Positions 1 through 8,831 of a stretch of 64,000 nucleotides of DNA are shown in pieces. Each line of letters begins with the position of its first letter. The first letter of the stretch is position 1. The translations under genes and the position numbers were made by a program. Source of the stretch: Alteromonas sp. C1M14. Lineage in GTDB: Bacteria; Pseudomonadota; Gammaproteobacteria; Enterobacterales; Alteromonadaceae. The stretch is from assembly GCF_018860965.1 (NCBI RefSeq), contig NZ_JAHKQF010000018.1, positions 299,193-363,192 on the forward strand, in the 5' to 3' direction. The notes below the pieces were generated by a model. That model saw only the letters and a program-made list of their open reading frames with translations, did not search any database and was not told the DNA's origin.

Positions 1-679
1 CAGCGTGATCATGGTCATCGTCGTCATGGTGATGGCCCGCCCCGCCGTGTTGATGGGCTTCAGCTAAACCGTGCATGGTTACATGAATTGCCCTATCCAC
101 AGGCGTCCCTGTGGGGGCGAGAATACCGACCACGGTGAAGGGGTGATTATCGTGATGTTGGAAGCTTACCGCTCCTAGTCCGTGTGAAATAATGATTTCA
201 TCGCCGACGTGATAACCCAACGCTTCTGCCACATCGAAACCCAACACCGCATCTTTGTCGCTAGCGAAGGCTTGCCCGTGGGCAAAATCCAAACTTTGTT
301 TGTTGCCATACTGAAAATGTTCGAAATATGCGTTGGTAGTACCGACAACACGATAACCTTTATGAGAATCACCAAGAACCAATGGTACAGACCAGGCGAC
401 CTGAGGATGGCTGGTAATGGTTTGCACATCTTCCCAATCGATAGGTGAGGTAGATTCGCCGATATGAAACACGGAATACAAGAGTAAATTTAACTGGCCA
501 GTTCTTCCGCCTACGATTAAATCAGTACCAGAAACAGTGCGAGTAAAGCTTTCTTTGACCTGACCTCTTATATGTTCAACGCTAAGCAAAAGGCTAACGC
601 TAATGATGATGGACATCAGCGTTAATAAAACTGCGCTGCGTCTGTGCTTTAGACTTTCAATGGCTAGGGTTAATCGCAT
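1..679 (-). CDS. FtsX/MacB-type ABC transporter permease, partial (C-terminus beyond window)
   Basis: Inner-membrane permease of an ABC system, read from an ATG at 679 to the window edge with no stop (about 226 residues seen). The N-terminus (MRLTLAIESLKHRRSAVLLT) is a typical FtsX-type first transmembrane helix, followed by a MacB-like periplasmic domain. Near the cut, around residues 205-225, lies a His/Asp-rich run (HQH, GHHHDDDDHDH). The start overlaps the end of the ATPase gene by 10 bases, so the two are translationally coupled. Known families: LolCE, MacB, and the zinc-related ZrgABCDE system of Vibrio, which also pairs an ATPase with an FtsX-like permease. A zinc role here is inference from the His-rich loop; lipoprotein or peptide export remains possible. 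Confidence 0.85.
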   Translation of the reverse strand, partial: MRLTLAIESLKHRRSAVLLTLMSIIISVSLLLSVEHIRGQVKESFTRTVSGTDLIVGGRTGQLNLLLYSVFHIGESTSPIDWEDVQTITSHPQVAWSVPLVLGDSHKGYRVVGTTNAYFEHFQYGNKQSLDFAHGQAFASDKDAVLGFDVAEALGYHVGDEIIISHGLGAVSFQHHDNHPFTVVGILAPTGTPVDRAIHVTMHGLAEAHQHGGAGHHHDDDDHDHA

Positions 680-1419
680 TGGATGTCTCCCCGGGATGCA
701 TTGATTTGTCGAATATCTTCATGGCGGGAAAAGTATTGGGCCAAGCTGGTATCATGACTCACAAAAATAACCGCGGTATCGCGGGCAATATCCAGTAAAA
801 GTTGCATAAATTGGTCACGGGTTTCGGCATCAAGGGATGAGGTCGGTTCATCGGCTATAAGTAACTGAGGCTGGTTGATTAGGGCCCGAGCGATGGCGAT
901 ACGTTGACGTTGACCCACACTTAATGCCGCTGCTTTTTTGTTGCAAATTGTCGGTGAAAGCTGAAGATGGGCTAACATGGTGGGAATGCGCTGCCGAGCT
1001 TGGGTAATGGCTTCTTTACCGCCACAGAAATAAGCTGCGGCCTCGATGTTTTGCTGTACGGTAAGATATTCAATTAAATTAAATTGCTGAAATACCACCC
1101 CGATATGTCTGGCGCGAAAGCCATCTCGCTTACGTGACGATAAAGACGAAAATTGTTGGCCTAGAAGGGCAATGTTACCTTCAGTGGGGGTTAAGGTGCC
1201 GGTAAGTAAATTTAGAAGCGTACTTTTACCTGCTCCAGAGGGCCCAGCAATGAAGCACTTCTCTCCTTTTGCCAGTTGCCACGAGGGAATATCGATAACG
1301 TTTACATTGTTTTCGTAAGCAAACTTAAGGTGAGAAAGATGCACCGCCGTGTCAGCACACTCTTGAGTGGCTTCCATGAGAGAGCCATTAGTTGATGGGG
1401 TAGACGACGATTCAGGCAT
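670..1419 (-). CDS. ABC transporter ATP-binding protein (LolD/MacB class)
   Basis: Cytoplasmic ATPase, 249 residues, partner of the FtsX-type permease whose start overlaps its stop. Walker A is GPSGAGKST (about residues 59-67), the signature is LSVGQ (a departure from LSGGQ at the third position), Walker B is LLIADEP, and the H-loop lies in FVSHD. The first ~25 residues are Ser/Thr-rich with no known role and no strong ribosome site precedes the ATG, so a later start (for example Met15) is possible. A 6-bp inverted repeat (CTAGGT/ACCTAG, 1448-1467) lies upstream; its function is unknown. The substrate cannot be told from the ATPase itself. Confidence 0.9.
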   Translation of the reverse strand: MPESSSTPSTNGSLMEATQECADTAVHLSHLKFAYENNVNVIDIPSWQLAKGEKCFIAGPSGAGKSTLLNLLTGTLTPTEGNIALLGQQFSSLSSRKRDGFRARHIGVVFQQFNLIEYLTVQQNIEAAAYFCGGKEAITQARQRIPTMLAHLQLSPTICNKKAAALSVGQRQRIAIARALINQPQLLIADEPTSSLDAETRDQFMQLLLDIARDTAVIFVSHDTSLAQYFSRHEDIRQINASRGDIQCD

Positions 1420-1544
1420 AGCAATGATAATCTCACACAGAATAACGCTAGGTGTTCGTTAACCTAGACAGGCGATTTATCTAGCATATCCCAATCATCG
1501 GATGCTCCTCAACGTTATGTACCGTATGTGGCTGCAAGTTATCT

Positions 1545-1832
1545 TTAATTATTGGCTTTAAGTTTTACTACGTCAGCGGATTCCGCCTCTAATACATCTG
1601 TTGCCGACGCGCCCTTTAATAGTTTCGTAATGGCATCTTTATTTTTTGCCAACATGACAGAGAGTTCTTCAATCACGCCCTCATCCAACTTAATGCCTTT
1701 AGCGTCGATATAAGTGGCCAAATTGTCTGCTGCGTCCAGCATTTTATCGTACTGATCGGCTTCCTTTTTATCGGTAGTAACCAATTTTTCAACCCCTTTG
1801 TGTGTAACAACGTATTGCACGGTAATAGCCAT
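1545..1832 (-). CDS. yebG: YebG family SOS-induced protein
   Basis: Small protein of 95 residues matching E. coli YebG in the diagnostic N-terminal half (V-x-YVV...KEAD-x-YDKMLD-x-AD), with a lower-complexity C-terminus as in the family. YebG is a DNA-damage-induced LexA-regulon member; its biochemical role is unclear. A perfect LexA box (1890-1905) overlaps a good promoter just upstream, which agrees with SOS control. The next gene downstream on the same strand is the ABC ATPase, 125 bases away, probably a separate unit. Confidence 0.93.
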   Translation of the reverse strand: MAITVQYVVTHKGVEKLVTTDKKEADQYDKMLDAADNLATYIDAKGIKLDEGVIEELSVMLAKNKDAITKLLKGASATDVLEAESADVVKLKANN

Positions 1833-1888
1833 GTTGTGCCTCCGGTATGTAATTGCAGAAAAATGGTAATGAATGCATCACCAAATTA

Positions 1889-1917
1889 ACTGTATAAATA
1901 AACAGTGTTTATTGCAA
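1889..1917 (-). promoter_or_regulatory. yebG promoter
   Basis: On the minus strand there is a -35 TTGCAA (1917-1912), a 17-base spacer and a -10 TACAGT (1894-1889). The start site would fall near 1882, about 50 bases before the yebG ATG. The LexA box covers the -10 and half of the spacer. Confidence 0.65.
1890..1905. promoter_or_regulatory. LexA box (SOS operator)
   Basis: CTGT-ATAAATAA-ACAG, an exact match to the gammaproteobacterial CTGT-N8-ACAG LexA consensus with an A/T-only spacer. It sits over the predicted yebG promoter. The M16 protease gene begins 164 bases away on the other side, so a bidirectional effect is possible but not shown. Confidence 0.9.
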
Positions 1918-2068
1918 CTGTTTTTCACCTCGTAAGGGGAATTTGCTGAGATTTTGTAACAAAACCATTTATCAACCAAGCATCACACATGACTTAATGT
2001 GGCTTATTTCTAGTATGTCGGATAAAGTAAAATTTATATCAGACAACAAAAAAATAGTAAGGCAGAAC

Positions 2069-4915
2069 ATGGGAATTCATCGGCTTTCTTTGGGCTTGTT
2101 GGCCTGCGCCCTTGTGTTAGTGAGTGGGTGTGACAACAATCAAACCACGGCGCAAAATGAAAATGTGGCGTCGACCACAGCCATCAGCCGCATACAGTAC
2201 GAAAAATTCCAATTGGAAAATGGGTTAAATGTGGTGTTTCATGTGGATCGCTCTGATCCCGTGGTAGGCGTTACTTTGGCTGCCCATGTTGGCTCTGCCC
2301 GAGAAAAGCCGGGGCGTACTGGGTTTGCCCATTTGTTCGAACATCTATTGTTTTTAGAGTCGGAAAATCTCGGTAAAGGGGGGCTGGATGAAATGAGCGC
2401 CCGTATCGGCGGTTCTGGGGCGAATGGGTCCACCAGTCGTGATGTCACCAACTACTTACAAACGGTGCCTAACGATGCCCTAGAGAAAATGATTTGGGCC
2501 GAAGCCGATAAGCTTGGTTATTTTATTAATACAGTGACAGATCCTGTGTTAGCCAAAGAAAAGGAAGTGGTAAAAAACGAAAAAAGGCAGCGGGTAGATA
2601 ACCGTCCATACGGTCATAAGTTTGGCGTCATTACCCAAAACTTGTATCCACAAGGCCACCCTTATAGTTGGCAAACCATTGGTTCGTTGGAAGACATTCA
2701 AGCTGCATCCCTAGCCGATGTAAAAGGTTTTTATAAAAAATGGTATGTCCCCAATAACGTTACATTGGTCGTTGCCGGTGATTTTGACACTGAGCAAGCC
2801 AAGCAATGGGTAGAAAAATATTTCGGTGAGATCCCCCGAGGTGGGCCCATTGAGCCTTTAGCTAAACAACCTGCGGAACTGGCGCAAACCAAGGATCTTT
2901 ATTACGAAGATAACTTTGCTACCTTGCCCCAATTAACCTTAGTTTGGCCCACCGCCGAGAAATTTGCCGCCGATAGTTACGCCATGGAGATCTTGTCTCG
3001 ACTACTGGCAGACGGTAAACAAGCGCCTCTTTATAGCGAACTCGTCAATAAACAAAAGCTCACGGCGGATGTGTCGGTATTTGATTACCGTACTGAATTG
3101 GCTGGCGAATTAATTGTTACCGTCAATGCCTTTGACGGGGTGGATTTAGATAAGGTAAAAGCGGGGCTGGATACCGCCTTTCAGCGTTTTGAGAAAGACA
3201 AATTCAGTGAGGGTGATTTACAACGTATTAAAGCAGGGTTAGAAACAGAATATTACAGTCGCCTAGCCAGTGTATTAGGAAAAAGCGCCAGACTGGCGGA
3301 CTATAACCTGATTGCGGGGGACCCGGATCTTATCAACAAAGAAATCGACTATTATCGCCAAGTTACGGCGGACGATGTGTGGCGTGTCTACCATCGCTAT
3401 ATTAAGAACAAGCCTTATGTGTCTACCAGTTTTGTACCTAAGGGGCAGTTGGCATTGAGCTTAGAAGGGGCCACGGCAGCGGTGGTTAAAGAAGAAAATA
3501 TAACCCCTGCTAATGCACAAAATTTTGCCTCACAGGGGAACGGAAATTATCCAAAAACACCCTCTACGTTCGACCGAACGATAGAGCCGCCATACGGAGA
3601 GCCGCCTTCGATACCGGTGCCTAAGGTGAGTCAGTCCACATTATCTAACGGCATTAACGTCGCCACCTTTTTTACCGATGAAGTGCCCTTGGTTGAATTT
3701 CAATTATCCATGGATGGCGGTGCCCTTTTCGATGAAACTGACAAGGTAGGTACAGCCAATTTAATGGCAGAATTACTAAACCGAGGAACAAAAAATAAAA
3801 CACCAGCGCAGCTAGAACAAGCAATCAAGCAGTTAGGCGCTGAGATAAACATTTTTGCTAGTAAAGAAGCGCTGACTATTCGAGTAAGCGCCTTATCTCG
3901 AAATTTTGATGCCACGGTGGCATTGGCCAGAGAAATGCTTTTGTCACCGCGATGGGCCCCTGAGGAATTTGAATTAGCCAAAAGTGATGTGCTAAGCCAA
4001 ATAAAGCGCCGCCAAAGTAACCCTGATGCCATTGCTAAAATGAAAATGAGCCAGCTGCTTTATTCGCCGGACAACCCATTATCCCATTCCCTCCTAGGTG
4101 ATGAACAAAGTGTTCAATCTCTGACTCTGGACGATGTAAAACAATACTACCAACGTTATGTGGCGCCTCAATTTGCTAGTGTCCAAATCGCTGGCGATGT
4201 GCCCCACAAGCAAGCTATGAAAGTCTTGTCCTCATTCACTGATAACTGGCCGCGCACCGATGTGGTGTTACCGACATTGCCAGCGGCTAAAATGCCAGCA
4301 CAGGGAGCCATTTATTTTTACGATGTGCCAGGTGCCAAGCAATCTACAATCAGGGTGGCTCACCCCTCATTGTTAGCCGATGAGCCTGACTATTACCCAG
4401 CAACCGTAATGAATTATATTTTAGGGGGCGGTGGTTTTGCCTCTCGCTTAACCCAAGTGTTGCGAGAAGAAAAAGGCTACACCTATGGGGCGACCTCCAG
4501 GTTTAGTGCGTCCCAGTATTCATCTGAATTTATTATTGATACCAGTGTACGTACTAATGTTACCTATGAATCATTGGCCCTCATTAAAGAGATCGTGACC
4601 CAGTACGCCAATACTTTTTCAAAGGCGGATTTAGCCACCACAAAGAGTTTCTATTTGAAAAGTAATGCCCGTCGATTTGAAACCTTGGGCGCTAAACTAT
4701 CCGTATTGGAAAATATTGCGGTGTTGGGGTTGCCCAATGATTTCGTGCAACAGCGGGCAAAAGCCATTGCAGAGATGAGCGTTGAAGAAGTTAAGGTTCT
4801 AGCGAAAAAATACATTAAACCTCAAAGTCTTATCTATGTTGTGGTGGGAGATGCAGAAACACAATTGCCACGGTTACAAGGGCTAGGTTTAGGCGAGGTT
4901 ACACGACTTAACTAA
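2069..4915 (+). CDS. M16 family zinc metalloprotease, lipoprotein
   Basis: Predicted periplasmic, membrane-anchored peptidase of 948 residues with the two tandem M16 halves of the pitrilysin-like family. The start is taken at 2069 because it gives a lipoprotein signal (hydrophobic stretch ending in VSGC); the frame is open back to 1943 but that extension would bury the signal. The first half has the inverted zinc motif HLFEH (His88, Glu91, His92) and a distal Glu171 in VVKNEKRQ; the second half lacks HxxEH and should be the inactive clamp half. It is likely to degrade peptides in the periplasm; the substrate is unknown. It is convergent with the peroxiredoxin-like gene, with a 13-bp hairpin between. 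Confidence 0.92.
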   Translation: MGIHRLSLGLLACALVLVSGCDNNQTTAQNENVASTTAISRIQYEKFQLENGLNVVFHVDRSDPVVGVTLAAHVGSAREKPGRTGFAHLFEHLLFLESENLGKGGLDEMSARIGGSGANGSTSRDVTNYLQTVPNDALEKMIWAEADKLGYFINTVTDPVLAKEKEVVKNEKRQRVDNRPYGHKFGVITQNLYPQGHPYSWQTIGSLEDIQAASLADVKGFYKKWYVPNNVTLVVAGDFDTEQAKQWVEKYFGEIPRGGPIEPLAKQPAELAQTKDLYYEDNFATLPQLTLVWPTAEKFAADSYAMEILSRLLADGKQAPLYSELVNKQKLTADVSVFDYRTELAGELIVTVNAFDGVDLDKVKAGLDTAFQRFEKDKFSEGDLQRIKAGLETEYYSRLASVLGKSARLADYNLIAGDPDLINKEIDYYRQVTADDVWRVYHRYIKNKPYVSTSFVPKGQLALSLEGATAAVVKEENITPANAQNFASQGNGNYPKTPSTFDRTIEPPYGEPPSIPVPKVSQSTLSNGINVATFFTDEVPLVEFQLSMDGGALFDETDKVGTANLMAELLNRGTKNKTPAQLEQAIKQLGAEINIFASKEALTIRVSALSRNFDATVALAREMLLSPRWAPEEFELAKSDVLSQIKRRQSNPDAIAKMKMSQLLYSPDNPLSHSLLGDEQSVQSLTLDDVKQYYQRYVAPQFASVQIAGDVPHKQAMKVLSSFTDNWPRTDVVLPTLPAAKMPAQGAIYFYDVPGAKQSTIRVAHPSLLADEPDYYPATVMNYILGGGGFASRLTQVLREEKGYTYGATSRFSASQYSSEFIIDTSVRTNVTYESLALIKEIVTQYANTFSKADLATTKSFYLKSNARRFETLGAKLSVLENIAVLGLPNDFVQQRAKAIAEMSVEEVKVLAKKYIKPQSLIYVVVGDAETQLPRLQGLGLGEVTRLN

Positions 4916-4920
4916 TACTC

Positions 4921-4953
4921 ACTAAAGCATGAGCCCTGTGCTCATGCTTTAGT
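4921..4953. terminator. Perfect 13-bp hairpin between convergent genes
   Basis: Arms 4921-4933 and 4941-4953 pair perfectly with a 7-base loop, just after the M16 stop and before the end of the convergent peroxiredoxin-like gene. The stem is flanked by A/T but has no U-tract on either side, so it may act as a bidirectional terminator or as a 3'-end protecting structure. Confidence 0.6.
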
Positions 4954-4979
4954 TATTCAGTGAGGTATCAATACGCCTG

Positions 4980-5627
4980 TTATAATCCTTTAAGGGCTGC
5001 AATCACATCATCGGGTTCGGCCCGTTTCCGGTAATCCACGTCTACAAAACGCCATACGACTTCTCCTTTGGCATTTAACACAAAGGTTGCAGGAATGGGG
5101 AGGACATTACCGTTGCCATTATTAATGGCGGTCAAATCTAATTGCCGATCTTTACGCATGTGCTCTGTTAAAACATCGGGGACAGTCCAGGCAACCCCAA
5201 ATGCCTGTGCCACCTTGGCGTCCTGATCGGAGAGTACGGGAAAGGCGAGGTCTTGCTTTTCAAGTTGGGTTAGCGACTCATCGGGCTTTTGTGGGCTGAT
5301 GGCAACCAATTGAGCACCTAGCTGATGAATTTCTTCGAGCTTGCTTTGCAATGCCCGTAGTTCCAAATTGCAGTACGGACACCAACCACCACGATAAAAG
5401 GTCACGACAACAGGGCCTTTTTGTAACAAAGCGGCCAATGACACCGATTTGCCGTTGGCATCGGGTAAAGCAAAATCCGGAGTACCTTGGCCAAGGGACA
5501 GGGCGTTACCGCCGGTTTCAAAGGCTCTTGCTTCTTCAATTAGTGCGTCAACCGCCGCCATAAAGGTGGGGTTACCACTGCGTGTTTTTTCAATTTGTGC
5601 ATCGGTTTGACTGCGTAAATCGGACAT
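4980..5627 (-). CDS. Peroxiredoxin-like (AhpC/TSA family) protein
   Basis: Thioredoxin-fold peroxidase-like protein of 215 residues. The start at 5627 is chosen because AGGAG lies at good spacing; the frame extends upstream to 5651. An N-terminal helical region (residues 1-45) precedes the AhpC/TSA domain, with the active-site motif RGGWCPYC (Cys83, Cys86), then LEEIHQLGAQLVAISPQ and a C-terminal DVDYRKRAEP segment typical of the 'peroxiredoxin-like family' in proteobacteria. It is probably cytoplasmic and thiol-dependent, reducing peroxides, but the CxxC pair leaves a thiol-disulfide oxidoreductase role open. It appears monocistronic. Confidence 0.85.
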   Translation of the reverse strand: MSDLRSQTDAQIEKTRSGNPTFMAAVDALIEEARAFETGGNALSLGQGTPDFALPDANGKSVSLAALLQKGPVVVTFYRGGWCPYCNLELRALQSKLEEIHQLGAQLVAISPQKPDESLTQLEKQDLAFPVLSDQDAKVAQAFGVAWTVPDVLTEHMRKDRQLDLTAINNGNGNVLPIPATFVLNAKGEVVWRFVDVDYRKRAEPDDVIAALKGL

Positions 5628-5778
5628 AACAAAACTCCTCATTTTGATCATTTATTCATTGATAGATTGACGTTAGTTAATGCTAACAAACCTTTCATTG
5701 CAAACCATTTCTACTATGGTGTGTCAGTGAAATTCACCGATACATCACTTCACGGTTAATCTTTTGGGCGAAAATAGG

Positions 5779-6489
5779 TTAAAACCACAGGCGAACACCG
5801 GCTACCAGTCCTGTTTCGGTGGTATAGTGGTTGTCTACGCTTTTTTCTCGCTGCCAATACCCGCCTATGTAAGGCGCAATCTCCCGGGTTATTTCATGTC
5901 GATACCTTAGGCCAATGCGTAGTTGTTCCAACCCCTTAGGTCGCGCAAACTCAGTGGATTTCGCGACGTTTATTGTTGTTGTGATACGGGGCTGCAGGTA
6001 GCTTGATTGTGTTAGTAACACATCGTATTCCACTTCGTTGAGCCATTGCACTTGCCCAGCTTCATTTATCACAACACTACTATCGACCTCAAACCAGTAG
6101 GGCGCTAAGCCGTTTAGACTGAGCACCCCATAATGCTCTTTGTTGTGCCCGCTCATTGACTGGCGTACCCCTAATCCGGCCTGTACCGACCAAAAAGGCG
6201 AGAGCAAATAGCTGTAACTTAAATCATTGCGCTCAACGTGTGACGAATTGCCATCATTGATGGTGTTTTCTCCCTCGAAACGCCACACCAGACGATGGTA
6301 ATCACCGCCGTACCAACCCGTGATATCCCAGTTTGCGCTGGTTTCACCGTTTTGCCGTTGGAGTTCCAATCGGTCTATCATCACTTGTCCTACGTAAGTT
6401 TCGTGCATAGGCGCAGGCCAAGATGGGTGCTTTGCCTGAGCCGCCGTCACGGTAAGAACGGAGAAGGTTATCCCGATTATCTTAATCAT
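5779..6489 (-). CDS. copB: Copper resistance outer-membrane protein CopB
   Basis: Protein of 236 residues with a signal peptide (MIKIIGITFSVLTVTAAQA), aromatic-rich beta strands and a terminal Phe, as expected of an outer-membrane barrel. The motifs FEGE, ERND-LSYSYLLSPFW-VQAG and RLRYRHEI-like IGLRYRHEITREIAPYIG are family hallmarks. It lacks the long Met/His-rich N-terminal stretch of plasmid CopB/PcoB, so it is a short form. Its start overlaps the copA stop by 8 bases. It is thought to sequester or move copper at the outer membrane together with CopA. Confidence 0.9.
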   Translation of the reverse strand: MIKIIGITFSVLTVTAAQAKHPSWPAPMHETYVGQVMIDRLELQRQNGETSANWDITGWYGGDYHRLVWRFEGENTINDGNSSHVERNDLSYSYLLSPFWSVQAGLGVRQSMSGHNKEHYGVLSLNGLAPYWFEVDSSVVINEAGQVQWLNEVEYDVLLTQSSYLQPRITTTINVAKSTEFARPKGLEQLRIGLRYRHEITREIAPYIGGYWQREKSVDNHYTTETGLVAGVRLWF

Positions 6490-8278
6490 GATTGCCTTCT
6501 CCTTGTTGTACGCGAACTACCCGAAACATACCGGCTTTCATGTGATAAAGCAGGTGGCAGTGAAACGCCCATTCACCCTTGGCGTCGGCGGTAATCAACA
6601 GTGATAGTTTTTCCGCCGGTTTTAAGCTAATCGTGTGCTTGCGGGGCCGAGGAAATTGCCCATTTTCTAATTCCATCCACATACCATGTAGATGGATGGG
6701 GTGGTCCATCATGGTGTCATTCACCAGAATAAGCCTGAGTCGCTCGCCGTATTCAAAATGAATTGGTTCATCTACCTCACTGAATTTCTTACCATCAAAT
6801 GACCACATATAACGTTGCATATTGCCGGTTAAATGAAGCTCAAGATGACGTTGAGGGGGCCGTTCGTCGGGCCACGGGGTCGCGCCAATTAAATCCTGGT
6901 ACACCAAGACTCGCCGCTGGCTATTGGCCAGTCCTAGTCCCGGTTCATCCATGCGTGGCCGTGGATTATGGGCAATCATGGCAGCCCCTTGGCCATGCCC
7001 CTGTGATTGGTGATGCACGGGGATATCCGCGATAGGCACCGCCAATTTTTGTGGTGTTGAGGGGGCATGAGCGTGATGTGAATGCTCAGATCCCGACATG
7101 ACAGAGGAAGGTTGGTGTGATGGCGGCATCTCCATGGTGTGCTGGGCCGGCATGGAATGTTGCATACCCATGGCGTTCATGGTGCGCTCGACGAGATGTC
7201 GCCTAGCAGGTACGGCAGCAGACAGGCCTAACTGAGGGGTGAGCGTACCGCGAACAAAGCCGCTGCGATCATAACTTTCTGCAAATAAGGTGTAAGCCTT
7301 GTTGTGTTTAGGTTGAACAATAACATCATAGGTTTCGGCGGTGGCGATACGTATTTCATCAACAATAACCGGTTTTACCGGTTGTCCGTCGGCAGCGACC
7401 ACCGTTAATGAAAGACCGGGAATACGAAAATCAAAGTAAGTCATGGCAGAGCCGTTAATTAACCGTAAACGTACCTTTTCATTAGGTTTAAAAAGGGCTT
7501 CGAAATTCATTAACGAATCTTTACCGTTCATCAAATAGGTATACACACTAGCGCTGACATCGGCGATATCTCTGGGATCCATGCGCATGGCATTCCACAT
7601 GCTGCGGGACTGCCAGGTTTGGGCCAACCCGTGGGCTTGAACCTCTGCTAGGGTGTCAAACAGCGTTCGCTTCTGGTAGTTGTAATAACCTTCTGACACT
7701 TTCAGGTTGCGGTAAATGTCTTCAGGATCCTCAAAAGTCCAGTCGGATAATAAAATGGTGTGCTCTCTGTCAGCACCAATATCGCCGTCTTTCGGCGTGA
7801 TCACCATAGGTCCAATATGGCCAGATTGCTCTTGCAGGCCAGAATGGCTGTGATACCAATAAGTACCATTTTGTTTAATATCAAAGGTATAGCGAAAGGT
7901 GGCGTTGGGTTTTATCCCTGCAAAAGATAAACCGGGTACACCGTCCATGTTGGCGGGCAGAATAATGCCGTGCCAATGCACAGAGGTATCGACCTTAAGG
8001 TGATTTGTCACATCGACAACGGCGGTTTGGCCTTCGGTGAAACGTAGTAGTGGTCCTGGCATTTGGCCATTTAAGGTAATGGTATTGTGTGGCTTACTCG
8101 AAAATTGAAAGGTTCGCTCAGCCACATTGAGTGTGACCGGTGCTGACTGGGTTGGGGAGGTGGCTGTATAGCCCTGACCATGGGCCCATCTCGGCGATGC
8201 CTGATAGAGGGCGAAAGACGACAACGAAGTAATGGCTCCGCACAAAAATTGTCGGCGCGTAGGTGTTGTAGATGACAT
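6482..8278 (-). CDS. copA: Multicopper oxidase CopA, copper resistance
   Basis: Periplasmic multicopper oxidase of 598 residues. A twin-arginine signal (RRQFLCGAI) gives export in folded form. Copper-ligand motifs appear in order: HWHG, WYHSHSG, HPIHLHG and the C-terminal FHCHLLYHMKAGM, covering the T1 and trinuclear sites. A Met/His-rich insertion between about residues 365 and 430 (MGMQHSM, HTMEM, HSHHAHA) resembles the copper-binding repeats of PcoA/CopA. It oxidises Cu(I) and binds copper in the periplasm. It is the second gene of a three-gene operon with the small Cys-rich protein before it and copB after it. Confidence 0.96.
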   Translation of the reverse strand: MSSTTPTRRQFLCGAITSLSSFALYQASPRWAHGQGYTATSPTQSAPVTLNVAERTFQFSSKPHNTITLNGQMPGPLLRFTEGQTAVVDVTNHLKVDTSVHWHGIILPANMDGVPGLSFAGIKPNATFRYTFDIKQNGTYWYHSHSGLQEQSGHIGPMVITPKDGDIGADREHTILLSDWTFEDPEDIYRNLKVSEGYYNYQKRTLFDTLAEVQAHGLAQTWQSRSMWNAMRMDPRDIADVSASVYTYLMNGKDSLMNFEALFKPNEKVRLRLINGSAMTYFDFRIPGLSLTVVAADGQPVKPVIVDEIRIATAETYDVIVQPKHNKAYTLFAESYDRSGFVRGTLTPQLGLSAAVPARRHLVERTMNAMGMQHSMPAQHTMEMPPSHQPSSVMSGSEHSHHAHAPSTPQKLAVPIADIPVHHQSQGHGQGAAMIAHNPRPRMDEPGLGLANSQRRVLVYQDLIGATPWPDERPPQRHLELHLTGNMQRYMWSFDGKKFSEVDEPIHFEYGERLRLILVNDTMMDHPIHLHGMWMELENGQFPRPRKHTISLKPAEKLSLLITADAKGEWAFHCHLLYHMKAGMFRVVRVQQGEGNHD

Positions 8279-8355
8279 AAATAAACGCTCTATAAAAACA
8301 ACGATATAACCGCCTATTAATGAAGGCAGACGAAATCATAGTAGGAAAAGCGACG

Positions 8356-8685
8356 TTATGATCTAGGGGGTTTAAACAGTAACCTGCGATGTGCAGATAA
8401 AACGTAGAAGGGAGGGAACGGGGTCGTATCATACATGGATACGGCATGGGTAGGGGGCAACTTGGATAACACCACCAGGGTTTGATGACACAAGGTGGCA
8501 TCGCAATCACATTGGCTTTGGCAGCAATCTTCCTTCATGTGGGTCATATCAGTACCAGGCACATCAGCCATAGCGTGATGTGACATCATGTTCGACCCGT
8601 GAACTGGAAACAGCAAGGAGGCTGACGTATTCGTAGAGAATATCGCCATTGCTACTATTAAGCACCACGCTGCAAACCCATTCAT
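8356..8685 (-). CDS. Small secreted Cys/His/Met-rich protein of the copper operon (CopL-like)
   Basis: Protein of 109 residues with a signal peptide (about residues 1-23), a Met/His patch (NMMSHHAM, TDMTHM) and a tight cysteine cluster CCQSQCDCDATLC. This matches in layout, though not provably in descent, the small metal-binding CopL-type leader proteins found before copAB in other proteobacteria. First gene of the copper operon, 77 bases before copA. Probable job: copper binding or control of copAB expression. Overlapping frames on the same strand have no family signals and were not called. Confidence 0.6.
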   Translation of the reverse strand: MNGFAAWCLIVAMAIFSTNTSASLLFPVHGSNMMSHHAMADVPGTDMTHMKEDCCQSQCDCDATLCHQTLVVLSKLPPTHAVSMYDTTPFPPFYVLSAHRRLLFKPPRS

Positions 8686-8723
8686 GTGACCTGTTCGGTA
8701 ACCTGTATTTTTTTGACCTAGAA

Positions 8724-8752
8724 ATAGTAGTGTATTCGTCAGTTAGACACAA
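8724..8752 (-). promoter_or_regulatory. Candidate promoter of the copper operon
   Basis: Minus-strand -35 TTGTGT (8752-8747), 17-base spacer, -10 TACTAT (8729-8724), about 40 bases before the first ATG. No clear CueR- or CopR-type operator could be recognised by eye. Confidence 0.4.
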
Positions 8753-8831
8753 GTTACTGCTTAACGCTATGCCGTTGTAAGCAAAACCGGTAGGCTTGCA
8801 AATAGGTAATCAATGTCAAGGCGGTGAGGAA

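Noticed and set aside
1943-2068. Longer N-terminus for the M16 protease
   Set aside because: It would put 42 mostly polar residues ahead of an intact lipoprotein signal.
8118-8510. A 130-codon reading frame overlapping copA and the small copper-operon gene
   Set aside because: It is out of frame with two genes that have clear signals and motifs, and its translation is compositionally random.
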